Below are positions 55,467 through 63,988 of a stretch of DNA of 64,000 bases, one piece after another. Location of the stretch: positions 62,001-126,000 of the forward strand of contig CAMDHM010000001.1 of the NCBI GenBank assembly GCA_945898195.1, read 5' to 3'. The first letter of the stretch is position 1; each line of letters opens with the position of its first letter. Source of the stretch: Pseudobacteriovorax antillogorgiicola (GTDB taxonomy: Bacteria > Bdellovibrionota_B > Oligoflexia > Oligoflexales > RGVZ01). Both the position numbers and the translations under genes were made by a program. Under the pieces are notes generated by a model. The model saw only the letters and a list, made by a program, of their open reading frames with translations. It was not told where the DNA came from and ran no database searches.

Positions 55467-55733
55467 ATGTCTCTCCAGGTCTCAAAGCGTGCGTTTTCAG
55501 AAGCGTTAATGGAGCTCGGCCACGATCCGTCTCATTACGAAGGCAAGCGGGTCAGTCTAGCTGGTATGATAGACCTGTATAGTGTCGAAGAAGATTTGGT
55601 GATTTCAGCCATCCGCAATAAAGATATCGCGGCACACTATGACTACCAGAACGACACAATTTGGGTCGACGCCCTGGATGCCGCTCACTTTTATTATTGT
55701 TTGACTTCAGCGCGAGCACTGATGGCCAGCTAA
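55467..55733 (+). CDS. Small acidic/neutral protein, unknown
   Basis: An 88-residue cytosolic protein if the ATG at 55467 is used (GGGGG six bases ahead; a longer frame begins at 55440). It shows mixed helix and strand, with a Tyr-rich end (HFYYCLTSA) and a single Cys. No family is recognised. Its stop overlaps the convergent tlyA stop by four bases. It may be the last gene of the 52462 unit. Confidence 0.6.
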   Translation: MSLQVSKRAFSEALMELGHDPSHYEGKRVSLAGMIDLYSVEEDLVISAIRNKDIAAHYDYQNDTIWVDALDAAHFYYCLTSARALMAS

Positions 55734-56521
55734 CGCGACCGTCTGTTGTAGTAGAAAATTTCGACGTTCCCGCTTTTTCCAGGCACCGTTGAATCGACCC
55801 ATTTTCCGCCTGGAAAACCAGCCGCCTGGAACGCCGTGTCGACCATTTCAACAGCAGTTTGACGGTGGCTTGGGTTAGTGACGACGCCTCCCCTTGGAAT
55901 CAGATTGGCTTCGAGTTCAAACTGCGGTTTTACTAAAATCAAGTAGTGCAGGACTCCCGGTGCTGCGCTTAGCATCTCGGGTAATAGGCGCGTAATAGAG
56001 TTAAAACTGACATCGGCCAGCATGATGGTTGCGCAGGCAACGACGGCGGTTTTATTTGCGGCCTTGGCCTCTTCCGTGAGGTGCTTGATGTGCGTCGATT
56101 CAAAAAGCGTGACGCGCTCGTCTTTACGTAATTGCCAGGCCATTTGGTTATGTCCCACGTCAACGGCGACGACGTGATGCGCTCCAGATTTTAGCGAGAA
56201 ATCAGTAAATCCACCGGTCGAAGATCCAACATCGATAACCGTTGCGCCAATGAAAATCGACTCAAGTCCAAGGGTCGTGGCCCCGGCCGCTATTTTATCA
56301 CCGCCACGACTGACGTAATGGGACCGTGTGTCGTGCCTGAGGCGAAGCTGTGTTTCTGGCGTCACTAATTCGGATGGTTTGCTCACGCGCTGATCGCCTG
56401 CCAAGACCGCCCCTGCCATGATAAGTGCCCGGGCATCCTCCATAGTTGTCGCCAAGCCATGCTCTAACAGCGCTTGATCGGCTCGTAACTTTCCTTTTTT
56501 TGCCTTTATTCCCGGTGGCAT
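55730..56521 (-). CDS. tlyA: TlyA-family rRNA 2'-O-methyltransferase
   Basis: A 263-residue protein: N-terminal S4 RNA-binding domain (about 11-70, with RADQALLEHGLA), then an FtsJ/RrmJ SAM-dependent methyltransferase domain (about 75-260). The SAM loop is VIDVGSSTGGFTDF (about 94-107), and the K-D-K-E catalytic set can be followed as RGGDK, ADVSF, LVKPQFE and NVEIF. In mycobacteria TlyA methylates rRNA cytidines 1409 (16S) and 1920 (23S). AAGGAAAAGG precedes the ATG. It is a stand-alone gene, divergent from the pseudo-receiver gene. Confidence 0.93.
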   Translation of the reverse strand: MPPGIKAKKGKLRADQALLEHGLATTMEDARALIMAGAVLAGDQRVSKPSELVTPETQLRLRHDTRSHYVSRGGDKIAAGATTLGLESIFIGATVIDVGSSTGGFTDFSLKSGAHHVVAVDVGHNQMAWQLRKDERVTLFESTHIKHLTEEAKAANKTAVVACATIMLADVSFNSITRLLPEMLSAAPGVLHYLILVKPQFELEANLIPRGGVVTNPSHRQTAVEMVDTAFQAAGFPGGKWVDSTVPGKSGNVEIFYYNRRSR

Positions 56522-56603
56522 GGACCTTTTCCTTTAAAATTCCCTTAAAGCGTATCCTTTTTGCTCCGAAGCACCAAGCAACACTGTTTCGGAGGTGATT
56601 TCC

Positions 56604-57338
56604 ATGGGTAAGATTCAACCGATTATGATGCTTTCTGTCGACGGAAGGTCCGTTACTTCTGAGTTAGATTCGGCCGGTTACAAGAAAATGGGCGTGGTTG
56701 TGCGCCCCGCTTCATCATGGGACGAGGCGGAAAAATACCTTGCTGAGGAGCCAATTGACGTCCTGGTGATCAACTTGGACTACCACAAGGTCAATGGCGT
56801 TCAGATTATCCGTCACATCCGCACTATGGCCGCGTTTGCCAAACTGCCGGTTGTGGTCACAAGTGTTCAATCTGCGGCACGGCTTCGATCCGCGGCAATT
56901 GATGCGGGCGCGGACCTATTTGTGGAACAGCCGCTTCCAAGGCAGTTTTTCATCGAGAAGTTAAAGACACTCTTGTCTCAAAGCACTCGGGGTACGGCGC
57001 GTATTGGGACCAGTGGCGAGGCTCAATTTGTTTTAGATGGAAAGGCGATTAGCTGTCCCCTGGGTGACGTCTCGAACGGGGGCGTTCTTTTGCAGTGCGA
57101 CGTTGACCTTCCAGTCGGAGCGCAACTGAAAGTGGTCTTAACTTTGCCCGGGGTAAAGAAAACAGTCGACGTGAGTGGCACTGTGGTTCGTAAGGTTAAG
57201 GGTGATGTTAAAGATCCTAATTCGAGGATGGCCTTCGGCTTTAGGATTGAATCTTTTCACGGAGATGGGCGCAAACGCCTCGAAAAATTCGTCGCAATGA
57301 ACGCCGAAACAGATTCGCCGATGCGTTATTATCTCTGA
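56604..57338 (+). CDS. Pseudo-receiver plus PilZ c-di-GMP-binding protein
   Basis: A 244-residue cytosolic protein. Residues 4-122 have the receiver fold, but the phospho-acceptor position is Asn57 (VLVINLD), and the conserved Lys is Gln109 (EQP), so phosphorylation is unlikely. Residues 125-240 form a PilZ domain with intact c-di-GMP motifs RGTAR (Arg129, Arg133) and DVSNGG (155-160). GGAGGTGAT precedes the ATG at 56604. It probably senses c-di-GMP and gives a protein-protein signal. No cyclase or motility gene is adjacent. It is convergent with the FapA gene, three bases apart. Confidence 0.85.
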   Translation: MGKIQPIMMLSVDGRSVTSELDSAGYKKMGVVVRPASSWDEAEKYLAEEPIDVLVINLDYHKVNGVQIIRHIRTMAAFAKLPVVVTSVQSAARLRSAAIDAGADLFVEQPLPRQFFIEKLKTLLSQSTRGTARIGTSGEAQFVLDGKAISCPLGDVSNGGVLLQCDVDLPVGAQLKVVLTLPGVKKTVDVSGTVVRKVKGDVKDPNSRMAFGFRIESFHGDGRKRLEKFVAMNAETDSPMRYYL

Positions 57339-57341
57339 GGT

Positions 57342-59660
57342 TCAGCTGGCCTTTTGTTCGGAGGGTGCGCCGCCACCCTCACCCTCTTGATCGGCTTCAG
57401 ATATCGATACGATGTAGCTGCCGCGACGCGGTTTAGCCTGAATGGCAACGCCGATCACATCGGTCTCAATCAAGACAAATTGCCCGGCCATGTTTACCCG
57501 ACAATTTGTCGACAGCAGGTTCGAAACAAGAACTTTGGCTTTTTTGTCGTAAGTGATTTTAGTTTGCGCGAGGCGTAGGTGCGCCTGGGCCTTTTCGATC
57601 AGAGTTTTCAGGTGATTTTGCTGGCCGAGCATCTTTTTCTTCATTGTTTCGAGGCGTTCAGTCATCTGAGAATGAGATTTTGAGCTGATTTCCTTGAGGC
57701 TGTTTTTGTTTCGTTCTTGGTGGGCGTTCAGTTGATCGACCCTTAATTTTCTGATTCGAACTGAAAGTTCGGCTTTGAAATCGCCACCACAGAAGACCTC
57801 TGTTGTGGCCCCGTTTTTGAAACCAAGATTTCCGCACTTCAAAAAGTCCCGGCAGGTCAACGCGCCGCCAGCAACGATGCCGGTGCCCTCGATGGTCTCA
57901 ATTGATTTTCCAGAAATGACCTCGGAATTGAGGATGGCTTTTTTTGCTTTTATCTCGCCTGAGCATTGAATTTTAGCGTTTTCGATGAATTCAGCTTGAA
58001 TTATATCTTTGGCGATTACGTAGCCTTGGCCGCCCATGCTGATGCTGCCTTTGACCTCAATGCTGGTTTTGCAGCGAACTTTAGCGCCAAGGATCGATTG
58101 CTCGACGATGAGCGGACCGGTGCATTCAACGATTGCGCCACTGTCAATCGATCCCTTGATCTCGACTGGGCCATCAAATCGGATGTTGCCGACTCGCATG
58201 TTGACGTCACCGTTGACGACATAGGCCTTCACTATCGTGATGCTGTTGCCATCGATGGCAGGAACCCCATCAAATTGAGCCGTAAATCGGCCGCCGGCTA
58301 TCGCTTCTATTCCTTCGCCGGTTTTCACCTCGAAAGGTTCATCTGGCAACGGCGGAATTATTTCGGCAAAGACATTTTTTCCGGATGCTCCCGATTTTTT
58401 AAAGCGAATTTCGGCAATCAAAGCCCCGGTTTTGACGATTGTGCGTTGTTGAATTTCTCGCATGTCGACCTTGCTGGGTTCGCTGCCGTCGTTGAGTGCC
58501 AGAGGGCTTTCGCGGTAGGTTAAAAAGAGAAATGGTTCGGTGCCGCCATTGGGAGCGGTGCCGGTGGCGATTTCGACGCTGTCTAGGTTTTCTTTTCGGC
58601 CCAGAATTTCAAGAGCATTGGCCATTTGTTCCGATGAAGCGGTGGATAAAATTCCAAGGCGTTCACATTCATGCTTTAGCCAGTCTTTGTCTGGGGTGAA
58701 TGTTTGATCGTTATAGAGATCCATGCTGAACGATACAAATTTGGCGTGCATTTTATCGTCACTGACGTCAATAAATAGGCGGCCTTGCCCGGGATATCCC
58801 ATGGGGCGAGTCGTTTCCCCAAGCGTGAAATTCCCGCCCGCCAGAAAAACCAGGGGCATATCAATGCCTAGTGCTTCGACTTGAGTTCGGGCTCTGTGCA
58901 GTGCTGTGGTCACTCCTTTGCGGCGAATTTTGTAATCCGTTCCCCGGGCCTTGGCGAATTTATGCATGGCGCTATCAAGGGCGATCAGGATTTGTTGGTC
59001 GGCGTGAGCCTTGCGGACGAACCATGGGTTGTGCAAGTGCACGTAGACTTCTTTGCGGGTGTGATTCGCCACGATTGTAAAGTTTGATTTATCAACGCCA
59101 TCGGCGGCGAGTTTTTCCGCTGTTGGGCGACGCAGTAGTGGAACCTGGTCGGTGCTCTCGCCGGCGGCAGCCCGAAGCAAAGTAGATTCGAGTTGTCCCG
59201 GGTGTGGCGTATCCATGATGCCAACGGACTGCAGCTTTTCAACAATAAAGGCATCGACCCATTCCGTTTGCCAATTTGAGATGACGGTGCGTGGTGCGCG
59301 AATGGTCAAATAAGCGATTGTTTTTAGCGGCTCGTGTACGCCTTTTACAGCAGTGACGGAAATGCCCTCAAGGGCTGGAATTCCAGATCCAATAACACAG
59401 GTGATCGCAAAATTTTCTTCCTCGTCAACCATGGTGCGCAGTGCATGCCATGCGGCCCTTAGCCGATTGTCATGAACGATGTAGGATTTGATTTCCCCGC
59501 CGTTTTTATGGGTTTCGAGAAGTTGCATAGTTTTTTTTATCAGGAAAGCTGGATAGGTATTTTCGGAAATGCACCACTCCCGGCTAAGCTCCACCTCTAC
59601 CTGGTAGGTGGCTTGCTGGTAGACAAGCTTTGGCGAGTTGTTCCATGGCCAAAACTTCAA
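57342..59660 (-). CDS. FapA-domain (DUF342) polymer-forming cytosolic protein
   Basis: A 772-residue protein. From about residue 410 to 640 the repeated Gly-rich strands (for instance GSIDSGAIVECTGPLIVE, AKVRCKTSIEVKGSISMGGQ) form a right-handed beta-helix as in DUF342/FapA proteins, and a coiled coil follows (about 650-710). The N-terminal 400 residues are of unclear fold. The family is a cytosolic structural protein often linked to spores, flagellum or development, without a firm function. TTG at 59660 is preferred (GGGGAG eight bases ahead); a TTG at 59666 is too close to it. Its last residues lie next to the PilZ gene. The 59661-59847 gap before rlmN has no clear element. Confidence 0.82.
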   Translation of the reverse strand: MKFWPWNNSPKLVYQQATYQVEVELSREWCISENTYPAFLIKKTMQLLETHKNGGEIKSYIVHDNRLRAAWHALRTMVDEEENFAITCVIGSGIPALEGISVTAVKGVHEPLKTIAYLTIRAPRTVISNWQTEWVDAFIVEKLQSVGIMDTPHPGQLESTLLRAAAGESTDQVPLLRRPTAEKLAADGVDKSNFTIVANHTRKEVYVHLHNPWFVRKAHADQQILIALDSAMHKFAKARGTDYKIRRKGVTTALHRARTQVEALGIDMPLVFLAGGNFTLGETTRPMGYPGQGRLFIDVSDDKMHAKFVSFSMDLYNDQTFTPDKDWLKHECERLGILSTASSEQMANALEILGRKENLDSVEIATGTAPNGGTEPFLFLTYRESPLALNDGSEPSKVDMREIQQRTIVKTGALIAEIRFKKSGASGKNVFAEIIPPLPDEPFEVKTGEGIEAIAGGRFTAQFDGVPAIDGNSITIVKAYVVNGDVNMRVGNIRFDGPVEIKGSIDSGAIVECTGPLIVEQSILGAKVRCKTSIEVKGSISMGGQGYVIAKDIIQAEFIENAKIQCSGEIKAKKAILNSEVISGKSIETIEGTGIVAGGALTCRDFLKCGNLGFKNGATTEVFCGGDFKAELSVRIRKLRVDQLNAHQERNKNSLKEISSKSHSQMTERLETMKKKMLGQQNHLKTLIEKAQAHLRLAQTKITYDKKAKVLVSNLLSTNCRVNMAGQFVLIETDVIGVAIQAKPRRGSYIVSISEADQEGEGGGAPSEQKAS

Positions 59661-59847
59661 GTGCAATCTCCCCTTAATGTTGGCCTTTTGGGGCCGGGCG
59701 TTACTTCACCATCTGTGGATCGGATCTATTTGCAAAAAAGTTAGGCAGCCTCAGGCTAAGTGCCTGATGGTGTTGGGAGGGGGATTCGCCTGAAGGTGGT
59801 ATTGGATATTAATACAGATCCATAATTATTGGCTATTGTGCCGATTT

Positions 59848-60924
59848 TTACGGTGAGACGAAGGTGTTTTCAGTCACCAGTTGGCCGCAGGCGGCCGAGA
59901 TGTCTTGCCCCTTGCTGTAGCGAATCATGACCCTAAGGCCTGAGTGGTGCAGGTGATCCCGAAAGGCTTCAATGGCCGTGGCTGCCGGACTCGCGAATCG
60001 TGAAGGGTCGATCTCGTTTAGAGGAATTAAGTTCACTTTTACTTTTAAGCCTGCGGTGATCCGAACAAGTTCTTCTGCGTGACGAAGTGAATCATTGACC
60101 CCGCGGATCATCGTGTATTGGATGAGAATGCCGTGGTTGATTTGGGTTTGTGCCTCACGCAATGCGGTTAGAACGTCAAGCAGAGGCCAGCGGCGATTGA
60201 TTGGCATGATCTTCGATCGTTCGGCGTCAAACGGAGAATGGATGCTTATCGCCAGGCGGACATCGGGGTGGCGCGACAGCATTTGTGCGAGGCCTTCCAA
60301 GTGGCCCGCTGTCGAGACCGAGATGCGACGCAGGGCAAGTCCAGAACCCAAGGGGTCGGTCATGATCGTAATGGCGTCGGCGACCGCATCAACGTTGTCC
60401 AGGGGCTCGCCCATGCCCATAAAGACAATGTTTGTGACCCGCTGAAGCGGCGGCAGCCCAAGGTCGACTAACCAGTTGGGGTGGCTCGCAATCCAGCGAT
60501 TTGCGGCCACGAGCTGGCTGACGATTTCGCCGGCCTCTAGGTTGCGCCGAAGTCCCATACGGCCCGTATGGCAAAAAGTGCAAGCCTGACGGCAGCCAAC
60601 CTGGCTGGACACACAGAGGGTAACCCGGCGCCGTTCAGGCATCAGGACAGATTCCACGAGGGAGCCATCCACCATTTCAAAGAGAAATTTTACCGATTGG
60701 TCGTAGCGAGAAACTTGAATCTTGGTCGCGCTGGGCAGGCGTACCTCCAAGTCGTCGCCAACGGCGGAGCGCATCTTGTGGGGCAGGCTAGGGGCGCCCA
60801 AAGGGTCGTCGGATAAGGTTTTGTAGGCGGATTTGAATAAAGTGCTGGCGTGGATCTCCGGGAGGCCAGTTTCCCGGCAGCGGCGCTCCAGCTCGTGGCG
60901 CGTAATTGAATAAAAGTTTCGCAT
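59848..60924 (-). CDS. rlmN: 23S rRNA (adenine2503-C2)-methyltransferase RlmN
   Basis: A 358-residue radical SAM enzyme that methylates A2503 of 23S rRNA and A37 of some tRNAs. The iron-sulfur cluster motif is C111-x3-C115-x2-C118 in CRQACTFC, with the usual family lead-in LCVSSQVG. Near the end AACGQLV carries the conserved Cys that forms the methyl-Cys intermediate. Length matches E. coli RlmN. It is divergent from the phosphofructokinase gene and upstream of the FapA gene on the same strand. Confidence 0.95.
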   Translation of the reverse strand: MRNFYSITRHELERRCRETGLPEIHASTLFKSAYKTLSDDPLGAPSLPHKMRSAVGDDLEVRLPSATKIQVSRYDQSVKFLFEMVDGSLVESVLMPERRRVTLCVSSQVGCRQACTFCHTGRMGLRRNLEAGEIVSQLVAANRWIASHPNWLVDLGLPPLQRVTNIVFMGMGEPLDNVDAVADAITIMTDPLGSGLALRRISVSTAGHLEGLAQMLSRHPDVRLAISIHSPFDAERSKIMPINRRWPLLDVLTALREAQTQINHGILIQYTMIRGVNDSLRHAEELVRITAGLKVKVNLIPLNEIDPSRFASPAATAIEAFRDHLHHSGLRVMIRYSKGQDISAACGQLVTENTFVSP

Positions 60925-60994
60925 AGATAGAATTACGGTCTACGATTAAAGCGGCAAGGGCCGCGAATCCAGCCAATGTAAGTGGGATTAGTGC

Positions 60995-62296
60995 ATGAAC
61001 CAGCGATTTACAATCGAAAATCTCGGTAAAACAGTGGTCGGGAACCCGATTTCCGATATCGATCCGGCCCATTTCTTGGATGACAGCGAACGGATTGTCA
61101 TGGATCCGAGGGCGGCCGAAATTGATCGCTGCTTCAAAGGCGGACTATTTCCTGAAAGCTTTGAAGTTGCCGGTTCTCGTAATCCGATTTTTTTTGAACC
61201 AGCGAAGGTCACCGCCGCGATTGTGACGTGTGGCGGACTCTGTCCGGGTCTGAACGCGGTGATCAGGTCGATCGTGCTCCAGCTGCACCATCGCTATGGC
61301 GTCCGCAAGATACATGGGATCCGGTATGGCTACCAGGGCCTCGCTAAAAAAGCCCCTGAAGGTCCCCTATTGTTGAGTCCCGAGAATGTCGATGACATCC
61401 ATTTGCGTGGTGGTTCGATCCTTGGTTCTTCCCGAGGTGCCCCACCCGTTCCAGAAATGCTTGATGCGCTTGTTGGCCTTGGTGTGGACATGCTGTTCAC
61501 GATTGGTGGAGATGGCACCATGAGGGGTGCCCTTGCGATCCATGAGGAGATCAAACGGCGCAAGCTGGCGATCGCGGTCGTTGGAATTCCTAAAACCATC
61601 GACAACGATATTCCGTTTGTCCGGCGTTCGTTTGGCTTTGAGACGGCTGTTGATATAGCGTGTCAAGCCGTCCATGCGGCCCACACGGAGGCCCTCGGAG
61701 TCGAGAATGGCATCGGTGTGGTGAAACTGATGGGGCGTGAAAGTGGCTATATCGCCGCAAACGCTGCGCTTGCAACCGGTCACGTTAATTTCTGTTTGGT
61801 GCCGGAGGTGCCCTTTTCCATCGAAGGCGAGCACGGCCTTTTGGGTCTGCTCCGAACCCGTCTTAAACACAAGAAACATGCTCTGATCGTTGCGGCCGAA
61901 GGTGCAGGACAACAGTATTTCGCCGCATCAGAACGCCCTCGAGACGCCTCCGGTAACATCAAAATGGGTGATATCGGAATTCTTCTGAAAGAGCGTCTGC
62001 CAGTGCTTCTCAAAAATGCTTCGATGGCAGTTTCCGTAAAATACATTGACCCCAGCTATATCATCCGAGCAGCGGCAGCCAATCCAGCCGACCAGGTTTT
62101 TTGCAACAAAATGGCTCAGAATGCCGTGCACGCGGCGATGGCTGGCAAAACGGGGCTACTGATTGGGTACTGGCATGGAAGGATGACCCATGTGCCCTTG
62201 CGAGCCCTAGGGAACGAAAAACAAAAGATCAATCCTGACGGTGAGTTATGGCAGACCGTCCTGGAGACAACCGGTCAGCCTCCGCGGATAGGCTGA
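60995..62296 (+). CDS. 6-phosphofructokinase, plant/trypanosomal-type
   Basis: A 433-residue glycolytic enzyme phosphorylating fructose-6-phosphate. Motifs are TCGGLCPGLN (78-87), GGDGT (171-175) and GIPKTIDNDI (197-206). PPi-dependent enzymes have GGDDS at the second motif, and short ATP-type ones PGTIDND at the third; the combination GGDGT with PKTIDND is characteristic of the ATP-dependent plant and trypanosomal subgroup. About 70 N-terminal residues precede the core. The kinase is thus predicted to use ATP. The start ATG 60995 is 70 bases from the divergent rlmN start. Confidence 0.9.
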   Translation: MNQRFTIENLGKTVVGNPISDIDPAHFLDDSERIVMDPRAAEIDRCFKGGLFPESFEVAGSRNPIFFEPAKVTAAIVTCGGLCPGLNAVIRSIVLQLHHRYGVRKIHGIRYGYQGLAKKAPEGPLLLSPENVDDIHLRGGSILGSSRGAPPVPEMLDALVGLGVDMLFTIGGDGTMRGALAIHEEIKRRKLAIAVVGIPKTIDNDIPFVRRSFGFETAVDIACQAVHAAHTEALGVENGIGVVKLMGRESGYIAANAALATGHVNFCLVPEVPFSIEGEHGLLGLLRTRLKHKKHALIVAAEGAGQQYFAASERPRDASGNIKMGDIGILLKERLPVLLKNASMAVSVKYIDPSYIIRAAAANPADQVFCNKMAQNAVHAAMAGKTGLLIGYWHGRMTHVPLRALGNEKQKINPDGELWQTVLETTGQPPRIG

Positions 62297-62307
62297 CACC
62301 CATCCGT

Positions 62308-62832
62308 TTATTTGCCTTTTGGCTCCTTGATCGATTCTTTGAGGCTTTCCTTGAGGCCTTCCTTGACGTGCCGGCCGTGGCGGCGCTCCAGCGCATCGGC
62401 CATGACATTTAGGCGGTCAACCAGCTGGTGGAGTTCATCTCTTTCGCGGATTCGAACTCGTTGCCCGTAGTTTCCACGTCTGATCTCTTCAACAAATCGT
62501 TCAATGGAGACGAGGGGGCCATAATATCGGTGGGTTAGGCGGAAGACGACCGTGAAGAGAATGATCAAATAGGCGGCAAAAAGCACTCCGATCCGGATGG
62601 CATTGGTCACGAAAACGTCATTGGTGACCAGGGCCCACTGCATGTTCTCGTCAACGACGTTAAAAAGACCCATGACGTGCTCATACTGGTCCCGAAACGC
62701 TCGGACAAAGAGGAATCCTGACGCGAGGATGAACATCACCGACACGGCAAAGACGTAAAGTCCTATTTTTATTTGCTTGAATGGCTCAATGAGAACCGAC
62801 TTCTTTTTACGTCTTGGTCTTAATTCGGACAT
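62308..62832 (-). CDS. Two-helix membrane protein with HAMP-like region
   Basis: A 174-residue inner-membrane protein with a basic N-terminus, two transmembrane helices (about 20-44 and 77-100) separated by a short periplasmic loop, and a HAMP-like linker (about 102-150, with a P/E pattern and RIRERDELHQLVDRLNVMADALE). It ends in a Lys/Glu repeat tail. There is no kinase, cyclase or methyl-accepting domain, so it looks like a minimal HAMP relay module. GGAG six bases ahead supports ATG 62832; an in-frame ATG at 62862 is also possible. Confidence 0.75.
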   Translation of the reverse strand: MSELRPRRKKKSVLIEPFKQIKIGLYVFAVSVMFILASGFLFVRAFRDQYEHVMGLFNVVDENMQWALVTNDVFVTNAIRIGVLFAAYLIILFTVVFRLTHRYYGPLVSIERFVEEIRRGNYGQRVRIRERDELHQLVDRLNVMADALERRHGRHVKEGLKESLKESIKEPKGK

Positions 62833-62957
62833 TTGAAACTCCATGAAACGATAAGTCTTCATCGGAATTTAGAATTCAGACTTGAAATTTTCGGTCAGGC
62901 CAAGTAACCAACGGGGTCTGTAATTTTTCAAGATTCCGATGGTTAGTGGAGATTTTT

Positions 62958-63062
62958 GTGCACGGATCAAGACATCGCCGCAAACACCCAAAAGGTCGTC
63001 GTAAAGTTGGTCGTAAGAAGCGTCGCATGATGAAGAAACGTCGTGCACTACGGACGGTCTGA
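62958..63062 (+). CDS. 34-residue, highly basic protein; possible bS22/mS38-like ribosomal protein
   Basis: A small gene: GTG at 62958, GGAG six bases ahead (62948-62951), 34 sense codons and stop TGA at 63060-63062. Eighteen of 34 residues are Lys/Arg and three are His. The middle, KVGRKKRRMMKKRRAL, recalls the KKRRKRM/KKxxRKLL pattern of bS22 and the AURKAIP1/COX24-type ribosomal proteins, but this is a resemblance by eye and could also be a DNA- or RNA-binding peptide. A GTG at 62946 in frame would add four residues. A strong terminator follows at 63098-63150, so it may be read as its own short transcript. Confidence 0.65.
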   Translation: MHGSRHRRKHPKGRRKVGRKKRRMMKKRRALRTV

Positions 63063-63097
63063 CCGCCCATCGTTTCCTGACTTCTCGAATACAAAAG

Positions 63098-63150
63098 AAC
63101 CCCCGGACAGGCTCGAACAGCCTGCTCCGGCTGGGTTTCTTTTTATTTTT
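63098..63150 (+). terminator. Strong Rho-independent terminator after the small basic gene
   Basis: Stem arms: AACCC/GGGTT outside, CCGGA/TCCGG and CAGGCT/AGCCTG inside, around CGAAC, with a bulged C and a small internal loop. It is followed by TCTTTTTATTTTT. It lies 36 bases after the basic protein's stop. Confidence 0.9.
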
Positions 63151-63279
63151 CACAAATGTTTTGCAATCCTTCCGCTAGCTTAGTAAGCTTGTTCAAAATT
63201 GCCAGTCAATTCGCCTACGAAGGCACTACCAAGGACGGTAGGACCAGAGAAAAACGGTCTGCACAGGGAGGATTGTGCG

Positions 63280-63987
63280 ATGCTGGATTTTATTTTTGCA
63301 TTAGAGCGCTTTATTCAGAAATGGCCAGCAACGACTCAGTTCTCGATCTTCCAGATCGCCGAGCTGACCAAGACCCAGATCGCCGTGTCCGTTGACGCGT
63401 TGGCTGTGGCCTTGAACCGTGAGCTGGACGTCCAGGATGTCGTCAGCCTTGACGATGCTAAAAAAGCCCTGGTTGACCTTGAAGAACGCATGCAGGTTCA
63501 GTTGGCGGCACGACGCAAACGGATCGAGCAGAAGCGTGATCACGCCGTGAATGCCTACGATTCGACCATGGACAAGGTTCGCGTCCTGCAAATGGACAAG
63601 AACTGGCGCAATGCCTACAAGACGCTCGGCTATTTTGCGGGTCGTTATGAGGGCGATCTTCCGCCGGAAATTCTCATGGCCGTCTACGGAGATTGCATTC
63701 GCCTTGGCGTCAAATCCAATGTGAACCTCCAAGAGCTTGGCCTCTGGTTCAAAAAGGGTTTGGATCTTTCAGTCGCAACCCTGAGCCGCGACAGTATTGC
63801 CGAAGCAATTGATTTTATTGATGCATACGGTGATATGCTGGTCCAAAATGGTGCTGGTGGTTCTGGACAGCGTTTGGTTACCTCGGCACTTCAGTCACTT
63901 GCGATGCCGGCGACGGAATTCGAGCTGGCGGAAGAGTGGCGTAACGTCGCTATCGGCTTTAATGTCGGTACGGTGGCGCTGACCTGA
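63280..63987 (+). CDS. Cytosolic helical protein, unknown
   Basis: A 235-residue protein, no signal peptide. It has a central coiled-coil-like segment rich in Lys, Arg and Glu (about 75-110, DLEERMQVQL and AARRKRIEQK), and helical arms around it (for instance LGYFAGRYEGDLPPEILMAVYGD). The start ATG at 63280 has GGGAGG eight bases ahead; a longer frame from 63199 has no such site. No family is recognised. The gap between the terminator at 63150 and this start holds nothing else I can support. Confidence 0.7.
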   Translation: MLDFIFALERFIQKWPATTQFSIFQIAELTKTQIAVSVDALAVALNRELDVQDVVSLDDAKKALVDLEERMQVQLAARRKRIEQKRDHAVNAYDSTMDKVRVLQMDKNWRNAYKTLGYFAGRYEGDLPPEILMAVYGDCIRLGVKSNVNLQELGLWFKKGLDLSVATLSRDSIAEAIDFIDAYGDMLVQNGAGGSGQRLVTSALQSLAMPATEFELAEEWRNVAIGFNVGTVALT

Positions 63988-63988
63988 T

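Noticed and set aside
59750-59790. Possible terminator between fapA and rlmN genes
   Set aside because: A 6-bp stem exists, but the T-run is 11 bases away, so it does not qualify.
62869-63153. 94-residue minus-strand ORF
   Set aside because: Antisense to the small basic gene and its terminator; composition mirrors the terminator stem.
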